Positions 59,830 through 64,000 of a DNA stretch of 64,000 bases are shown here, in pieces; within the stretch, counting starts at the first letter, position 1, and each line of letters begins with the position of its first letter. Source of the DNA: Lachnospiraceae bacterium (GTDB taxonomy: Bacteria > Bacillota > Clostridia > Lachnospirales > Lachnospiraceae); assembly GCA_009774465.1 (NCBI GenBank), contig VSNT01000002.1, positions 1-64,000 on the forward strand. The letters are read 5' to 3'. A program made the position numbers and the translations under genes. The notes beneath the pieces were generated by a model that saw nothing but the letters and a program-made list of their open reading frames with translations, was not told the DNA's origin and searched no databases.

Positions 59830-61206
59830 TTAAAACTGAAAATATATAAATGGATTATAAGTCCCGTTTACCAGCATCAAAATTGACAGGATAAGGATTG
59901 CTGTCTGCACACACAAGTCACATATCCTGACAGGAAGAAAGTTCTTTATTTTTTCATATTGCTTTCCAAAAAGACGCTGCAATGCCCCTGTAAACAACAG
60001 TCCCGCCGGAAAAGCTGCCATAATCCTTGCAGGCATGGCCATGATAATCATGGCGTCCGAAGCAGTTCCCGAAAACATCTGTCTCACATATTCTATCGCC
60101 TGTGAAATGGAATCTGAGCGGAACAAAACCCAGCCCAGCATAACAACAAATGTGGTGTATATCCAGTTAAAAACCTTAACGGGATTTTTATCAAGCACCC
60201 GCCCCAAAAACAGTCGTTCCAAAATTAAAAACAGCGCATAATATACCCCCCACACCACGAAGGTAACATTCGCCCCGTGCCATGCGCCAGTAAGCAAAAA
60301 GACAAGAAACAGATTCGCACACGTACGCTTCTGTCCCTGCCTGCTTCCCCCTAACGGTATGTACACATATTCTTTGAACCAGGAAGACAGGGATATATGC
60401 CATCTGCGCCAAAATTCACGTATGGAAAGTGAAGTGTAGGGATACGCAAAGTTCTCTCCAAACCGGAAGCCCAGCATCCTGCCTAGTCCTATTGCCATAT
60501 CAGAATATCCGGAAAAATCATAATAAATCTGCAATGTGTAGCATACAATGCCAATCCATGCAGCAGGAGATCCCAATCTGGTCGTATCAAACGCCCATAT
60601 CTTATCCGCAACCTCCGCAAATGTATTTGCCAGCAGCACTTTTTTCCCAAGTCCATAACAAAATCGTTTCTTCCCTTCTGCAAACAGAAATACGCTCTCC
60701 TGCCTGTCTTCCAATTGCCGCTCAATATCACCGTATTTAACGATAGGTCCTGCTACTAATTGGGGGAAAAAAGAGACATACAATGCAAAATCTGAAATCT
60801 TTTTTTGTTCCTGCACTTTGCCTGTATACACATCTATCACATAAGACATGGCCTGAAAAGTGAAAAAAGAAATTCCTATAACAATCGTTCCAAAGTATTT
60901 AAACAAAATTAAAATACCAATATCCACCCCTAAAACAAAAAACAGCTTTGCTTTTCTGTTTCGTTTACCCACATCATTTCCAATCAGCAAACCACCAAAA
61001 AAATTAAATATAATGGAAAACAGCAGAACCGGCAGATAAGCAATGTTCCCCCATGCATAAAATAATAAACTTGCAGCCAGCAGGAAACCATTTTTAACCC
61101 TAATCCGCATCTCCCGTGAAAAAAACGGCAGAATTGTCAAAATAAAATTGATTCCGATAACAGCCGGAAGAAAAATCCATATAAAAATCATTGAGCTGAA
61201 CAGCAT
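59830..61206 (-). CDS. MBOAT family O-acyltransferase (AlgI/DltB type)
   Basis: A 458-residue, multi-helix membrane acyltransferase. The conserved FWRRWHISLSSWFKEYVYIPLGG and the catalytic histidine in LLTGAWHGANVTFVVWG (about residue 310) define the MBOAT fold. It should move acetyl groups across the membrane to the downstream DHHW partner. It is 29 bases behind the AAA gene and in the run that includes module C. Confidence 0.93.
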   Translation of the reverse strand: MLFSSMIFIWIFLPAVIGINFILTILPFFSREMRIRVKNGFLLAASLLFYAWGNIAYLPVLLFSIIFNFFGGLLIGNDVGKRNRKAKLFFVLGVDIGILILFKYFGTIVIGISFFTFQAMSYVIDVYTGKVQEQKKISDFALYVSFFPQLVAGPIVKYGDIERQLEDRQESVFLFAEGKKRFCYGLGKKVLLANTFAEVADKIWAFDTTRLGSPAAWIGIVCYTLQIYYDFSGYSDMAIGLGRMLGFRFGENFAYPYTSLSIREFWRRWHISLSSWFKEYVYIPLGGSRQGQKRTCANLFLVFLLTGAWHGANVTFVVWGVYYALFLILERLFLGRVLDKNPVKVFNWIYTTFVVMLGWVLFRSDSISQAIEYVRQMFSGTASDAMIIMAMPARIMAAFPAGLLFTGALQRLFGKQYEKIKNFLPVRICDLCVQTAILILSILMLVNGTYNPFIYFQF

Positions 61207-61235
61207 TTTACCTTTATCCTCTTTTCCATTCGTAT

Positions 61236-62099
61236 TTAAAAGTCTGCAAAGTCCTTTTCATGCTTTTTAAAGAAATCATAATATGTCCTGACATTTTTAA
61301 GTTCGCTCCAGCGTTTCACATCCACCACTTCCTCATCCATATCATAAATCTTTGCACCCTTCATTGAAAGCAGGAAAGGCGAATGTGTTGCAATCACAAA
61401 TTGGCATCCAAAAAACCGGGCAGAATCTTCCAAAAATTTAAGCAGCTCCTGCTGTTTTTCCGGCGACAGGCTGTTTTCCGGCTCGTCCAATAAATACAGT
61501 CCATTTTCTTTGATCTTATCTGCAAAATAAAGAAAGGCACTCTCCCCATTTGAGTGCTCCCGAACATTGTCCGTCATATTTTTGCGGACAAATTTAGACT
61601 GGGTATTGCTTCTTGCCATACTTACTTTTTTTAGATGCTCATAATCATCCAGCGACTTCATCTGAAAATGAGCGTATTTTGCATCCAGATATTCTTCAAA
61701 TAAATCTTCCCTTTTTCTATTGATACCCTCATTTATGTTTCTTAAGTTCAACATAAAATCAAACACGTCGTCACTGGTAATAATTCTGCTTTCTGCCGGT
61801 ATTTTTAATTCTTCTTCGTAACTGCACAGCTTCATATAATCTTCAAAAAAATTGGAACGGTTAAATAAGGTATCACGTTCCAGTCCCAGCTTCTGTGCAA
61901 TCACATTTAAGGCAGTGGTCTTTCCCGATCCATTGCCTCCATACAAAATTGTAACCGGCTCAAAATCAAGCCTTGTCAGATTATGCCTCGACAGGATCTG
62001 AAAAGGGTAATACGTATCATAGCACGTTCTTTTTTGCCCCATTAAAAAATCGTATTCTATCTCAATATGTGGAAATTTAAAGTTGGATAAATAAATCAT
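61236..62099 (-). CDS. AAA family ATPase, RecF/ABC-like
   Basis: A 287-residue ATPase with ABC-type architecture: Walker A YGGNGSGKTTALNVI near residue 55 and Walker B GLYLLDEPENSLSPEKQQ near 205, with the switch histidine in VIATHSPFLLS. A helical insert lies between them. It lacks the TOPRIM nuclease domain of OLD proteins. It starts 34 bases after the last module C gene and may be in that transcript. Possible roles are in DNA or defence; this is inference. Confidence 0.88.
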   Translation of the reverse strand: MIYLSNFKFPHIEIEYDFLMGQKRTCYDTYYPFQILSRHNLTRLDFEPVTILYGGNGSGKTTALNVIAQKLGLERDTLFNRSNFFEDYMKLCSYEEELKIPAESRIITSDDVFDFMLNLRNINEGINRKREDLFEEYLDAKYAHFQMKSLDDYEHLKKVSMARSNTQSKFVRKNMTDNVREHSNGESAFLYFADKIKENGLYLLDEPENSLSPEKQQELLKFLEDSARFFGCQFVIATHSPFLLSMKGAKIYDMDEEVVDVKRWSELKNVRTYYDFFKKHEKDFADF

Positions 62100-62133
62100 G
62101 TGCGTTTCCTTTAATATTTTATCTGATATTCTC

Positions 62134-62376
62134 TCATTCTTTCATCCATGACTCCATATTACCATTTTCCTCATCCCGAAGCATATTCCATACATATTCT
62201 GGCGACTCTGCATATAAACCGGATTCTCTGTCCTGCAGCAATTCATAAGTCATTGTCTTTAGCAACTTTTTCAATGCATCTTCATTTGAGCAATTCTCTT
62301 TTTCACTAATTAAGTGCACTAAGTAGAGAGAAATAGCCTGCATTGATTTATTAATATTAACACTTGATGCTTTCAT
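62134..62376 (-). CDS. Third-partner small protein (module C)
   Basis: An 80-residue protein with SLYLVHLISEKENCSNEDAL then LLQDRESGLYAESPEYVWNML. It matches modules A and B in size, position directly behind DUF3990 and the acidic TG-aromatic-S pattern, but the sequence match is weaker. Its ATG at 62376 overlaps the DUF3990 stop by four bases. Confidence 0.65.
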   Translation of the reverse strand: MKASSVNINKSMQAISLYLVHLISEKENCSNEDALKKLLKTMTYELLQDRESGLYAESPEYVWNMLRDEENGNMESWMKE

Positions 62377-62942
62377 CCTACAATCTCCCTTTTGTTTTTC
62401 TTAAATTTAAGTTTTTGAATTGCCACATTTGTTCCAAAAAAATACTGTTTAGGCAAATTCTCCGGTTCCAACTCTTTTATCAAGGCGTCTAATACTTCAC
62501 TTGCATAGTTGGATGCAATCAATTCTTCCTTATATGAATTGATAACAGTTACGATATTTTCATCTGCTGTTGGTCCAATCACAATGTCATAATTATGAAC
62601 CGTACTATCCGAATTTCTATTCATCAAAATAAATCGTACCCATTCCTGATTTGCTTCCGTAAATATTTTTATATTTAAATTTCCCGGCTTATTAAGACAA
62701 CTATCATCAAATTCCAGGTTATACCTGTATGCCTGATATCCTTTTGTTTTATATTCAGGATTTCTCTGTCGTATTTTTGCCTCTCTTGCTTCAATAATAC
62801 GTTTATTTCTTCTGGCAATATTCTCTGCATGACTTTTTATTGGAGTAGCATAAAACCCCTTGCCAAAATCTTTAAACCCTTTCCCCATCATCACATTAAT
62901 TTCATTAATGTCATAAGTTGTTCCATGAAATAAATCTTTCAC
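62373..62942 (-). CDS. DUF3990 protein, PARP-like ART signature (module C)
   Basis: A 189-residue DUF3990 protein, about 20 residues longer than the other copies because of a Lys/Arg-rich insert near residues 45-70. Key blocks: DLFHGTT (His6), FKDFGKGFYATP (Tyr31), IGPTADEN near residue 125 and Gln166 in KQYFFGTNVAIQKLK. The start at 62942 follows an AGGTG site. It lies between the two small genes. Confidence 0.8.
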   Translation of the reverse strand: MKDLFHGTTYDINEINVMMGKGFKDFGKGFYATPIKSHAENIARRNKRIIEAREAKIRQRNPEYKTKGYQAYRYNLEFDDSCLNKPGNLNIKIFTEANQEWVRFILMNRNSDSTVHNYDIVIGPTADENIVTVINSYKEELIASNYASEVLDALIKELEPENLPKQYFFGTNVAIQKLKFKKNKREIVG

Positions 62943-62943
62943 C

Positions 62944-63162
62944 TCAAACGTTCTCCTCTATTGCATCAATATATGATTTCAAATCAAGCAAAATCCCCTT
63001 TATTCCCATAGAATTATATTCTTCATAACAAACATCAATATAAGAAAGTAAATCATATTTATCCATGAGATCGCTGATTTTACTATATTCAATGTTCCAT
63101 TCCTTTTTTATAGAGTTGGCAATCGTTATCTGCATATTTAACACATTATCACTTCTGGTCAT
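62944..63162 (-). CDS. DUF3791-type small protein (module C)
   Basis: A 72-residue helical protein with the core DLMDKYDLLSYIDVCYEEYNS and a C-terminal LLDLKSYID. The pattern of Tyr-Ile, Cys-Tyr-Glu and the acidic end agrees with DUF3791, though the HT residues of the other copies are not kept. It ends one base before the DUF3990 start and has a GGGGG ribosome site. Confidence 0.7.
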   Translation of the reverse strand: MTRSDNVLNMQITIANSIKKEWNIEYSKISDLMDKYDLLSYIDVCYEEYNSMGIKGILLDLKSYIDAIEENV

Positions 63163-63182
63163 AACAGCCCCCTTTCACTTTT

Positions 63183-63211
63183 ATTATATTACTTCTCTTT
63201 TACTGCGTAAA
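63183..63211 (-). promoter_or_regulatory. Predicted promoter of the module C run
   Basis: Minus-strand TTTACG (63211-63206), a 17-base spacer and TATAAT (63188-63183), with the ribosome site AAAGGGGG 15 bases further and the start at 63162. Confidence 0.6.
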
Positions 63212-63305
63212 TCACATAATCACTTATTTGTTCTGCAATGTTTTATTTTATCCGTATCAAATTTTTCTATGATCTATATTTTCCTTACTGCCCATTATAC
63301 ACAAA

Positions 63306-63344
63306 AAATGCGGTGGCCACCAACAAAAAGTTTTCACCGCATTT
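63306..63344 (-). terminator. Terminator of the partial acyltransferase gene
   Basis: AAATGCGGTG pairs with CACCGCATTT around a 19-base loop, with a T-rich run on the minus strand. It separates the acyltransferase from the module C promoter. Confidence 0.75.
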
Positions 63345-63361
63345 CTGTTTTATATCCTGTT

Positions 63362-64000
63362 TTAATGGAGCATCGTTATTTTCCGGATGCCCGGTATATG
63401 GTCTGCCACAAATGCCCCGGCAAGGCTGACTGCAAAAGTAAAAATTGTCAGGACGGGTATCGAAATGATTGCAGGAAAAGAAACTGTTGTAATCCCAACA
63501 AGATTTAATTTTTCAATCACAAACATATGAAACATGTATACAAAAAACGTATACGCTGACAGTTTGCTCCACATAGGAATGTTCTTTATCCGGTCAAACA
63601 GTTTACAATACTTAAAGAATATAAAAATGGCAGCACTCATAACTAAAATATTCAAAGAAGCAGGGCTAAACCATTTTTCCAAATAAGTGCCCGTTTCCCT
63701 GCAATCCCTTATCGTCAAAAAAGCTGTCAGGCAGACAGCCCCTATCCCAAGAGTGTAAATAATCCACCGGATTTTTTTCTTTATCTCTATCTCATTCAAA
63801 TAGTACCCTAACAAAAAGTAGCCAAAATTGCCTGCCAGAATATCCATGCCCAAACTGTCAATTCGTGCCTGAACCGTATTTAGATGAAAAGTGCCTGTCA
63901 GGCAGGGAACAATAAATCGGAACACTGCCCATAAAATCAGATAATAACGCACTGCTTTCTCTTTGGCGCATATTTGTCTTGCAACTGGAATTAATATGTA
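63362..64000 (-). CDS. Acyltransferase-3 family membrane protein, C-terminal part only
   Basis: The C-terminal part of a multi-helix OafA/YrhL-type membrane acyltransferase; the frame stays open to the window edge at 64000, so the start and catalytic N-terminal region are missing. The visible 212 codons hold about six helices, including FGYFLLGYYLNEIEI and the SAYTFFVYMFHMFVI helix with its conserved His. Such enzymes O-acetylate cell-surface polysaccharides or sugars, in keeping with the MBOAT/DHHW pair nearby. Confidence 0.85.
   Translation of the reverse strand, partial: YILIPVARQICAKEKAVRYYLILWAVFRFIVPCLTGTFHLNTVQARIDSLGMDILAGNFGYFLLGYYLNEIEIKKKIRWIIYTLGIGAVCLTAFLTIRDCRETGTYLEKWFSPASLNILVMSAAIFIFFKYCKLFDRIKNIPMWSKLSAYTFFVYMFHMFVIEKLNLVGITTVSFPAIISIPVLTIFTFAVSLAGAFVADHIPGIRKITMLH

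Noticed and set aside
61236-62099. OLD-family nuclease
   Set aside because: The protein has the ATPase part only; no TOPRIM residues follow the Walker B region.

Overview
The window looks like a chromosomal segment of an anaerobic, gut-type Clostridia, most likely Lachnospiraceae; the genus cannot be fixed from this sequence alone. The evidence is strong GGAGG ribosome sites with frequent TTG starts, an oxygen-independent ribonucleotide reductase pair, a flavodiiron protein, a Rieske-type oxidoreductase, a hemerythrin fusion, RNHCP and CD3324 family proteins, and the DUF3990/DUF3791 gene pairs typical of this group. No rRNA, tRNA, CRISPR array, integrase or complete insertion sequence was recognised.

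Layout. 0-7.7 kb: LytTR response regulator, aldehyde dehydrogenase, a DUF4190-type membrane protein, a hemerythrin/CheX-like/receiver fusion, and nrdD-nrdG. 7.7-10.2 kb: a four-gene LytTR-DUF3021-ABC exporter operon. 10.2-11.5 kb: a structured interspersed repeat, a decayed RpiR-type regulator and a hexapeptide acetyltransferase. 11.5-20.9 kb: oxygen and metal functions (Rieske flavoenzyme, FprA, CutC), a potassium-type channel, a secreted GH53 galactanase, an unknown protein and a MATE exporter. 21-24.5 kb: AraC regulator, Nudix hydrolase, NERD protein and a coiled-coil membrane protein. 24.6-30.2 kb: a TPM-like/PspA/TerB-AAA envelope-stress operon and a soluble hybrid histidine kinase. 30.3-41 kb: peptidase T, DUF3990 module A, small zinc-ribbon proteins, a LysR/MATE pair, an epimerase, an iron-sulfur protein, a double GNAT and a frameshifted aminoglycoside nucleotidyltransferase. 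41.2-45.9 kb: a MarR-controlled cluster of two ABC exporters. 46-53 kb: a very tight minus-strand run with P-loop, hydrolase, DUF3990 module B, methyltransferase, phosphatase, radical SAM and glycogen debranching genes. 53-57.6 kb: MFS/TetR pair, YczE-like protein, upp and a C45 acyltransferase-like hydrolase. 57.7-64 kb: GNAT, a DHHW/MBOAT polysaccharide O-acetylation pair, an AAA ATPase, DUF3990 module C and a partial acyltransferase-3 gene cut by the window edge.

The most striking feature is a three-gene cassette present three times (32.2-33.1, 47.7-48.7 and 62.1-63.2 kb). Each copy has a DUF3990 protein with a PARP-like His-Tyr signature, a 68-73 residue DUF3791-type protein, and a third 76-80 residue protein whose three copies resemble each other. 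The genes overlap or nearly touch and lie in operons with different partners. They read like diversified ADP-ribosyltransferase toxin/effector modules with small cognate partners; the function is inferred, not shown.

Other points worth attention are the hemerythrin/CheX/receiver fusion, a collapsed copy of the 10.2 kb repeat fused to the end of upp, clear MarR and TetR operators, competing hairpins upstream of the acetyltransferase, and a single-base frameshift that splits the nucleotidyltransferase.
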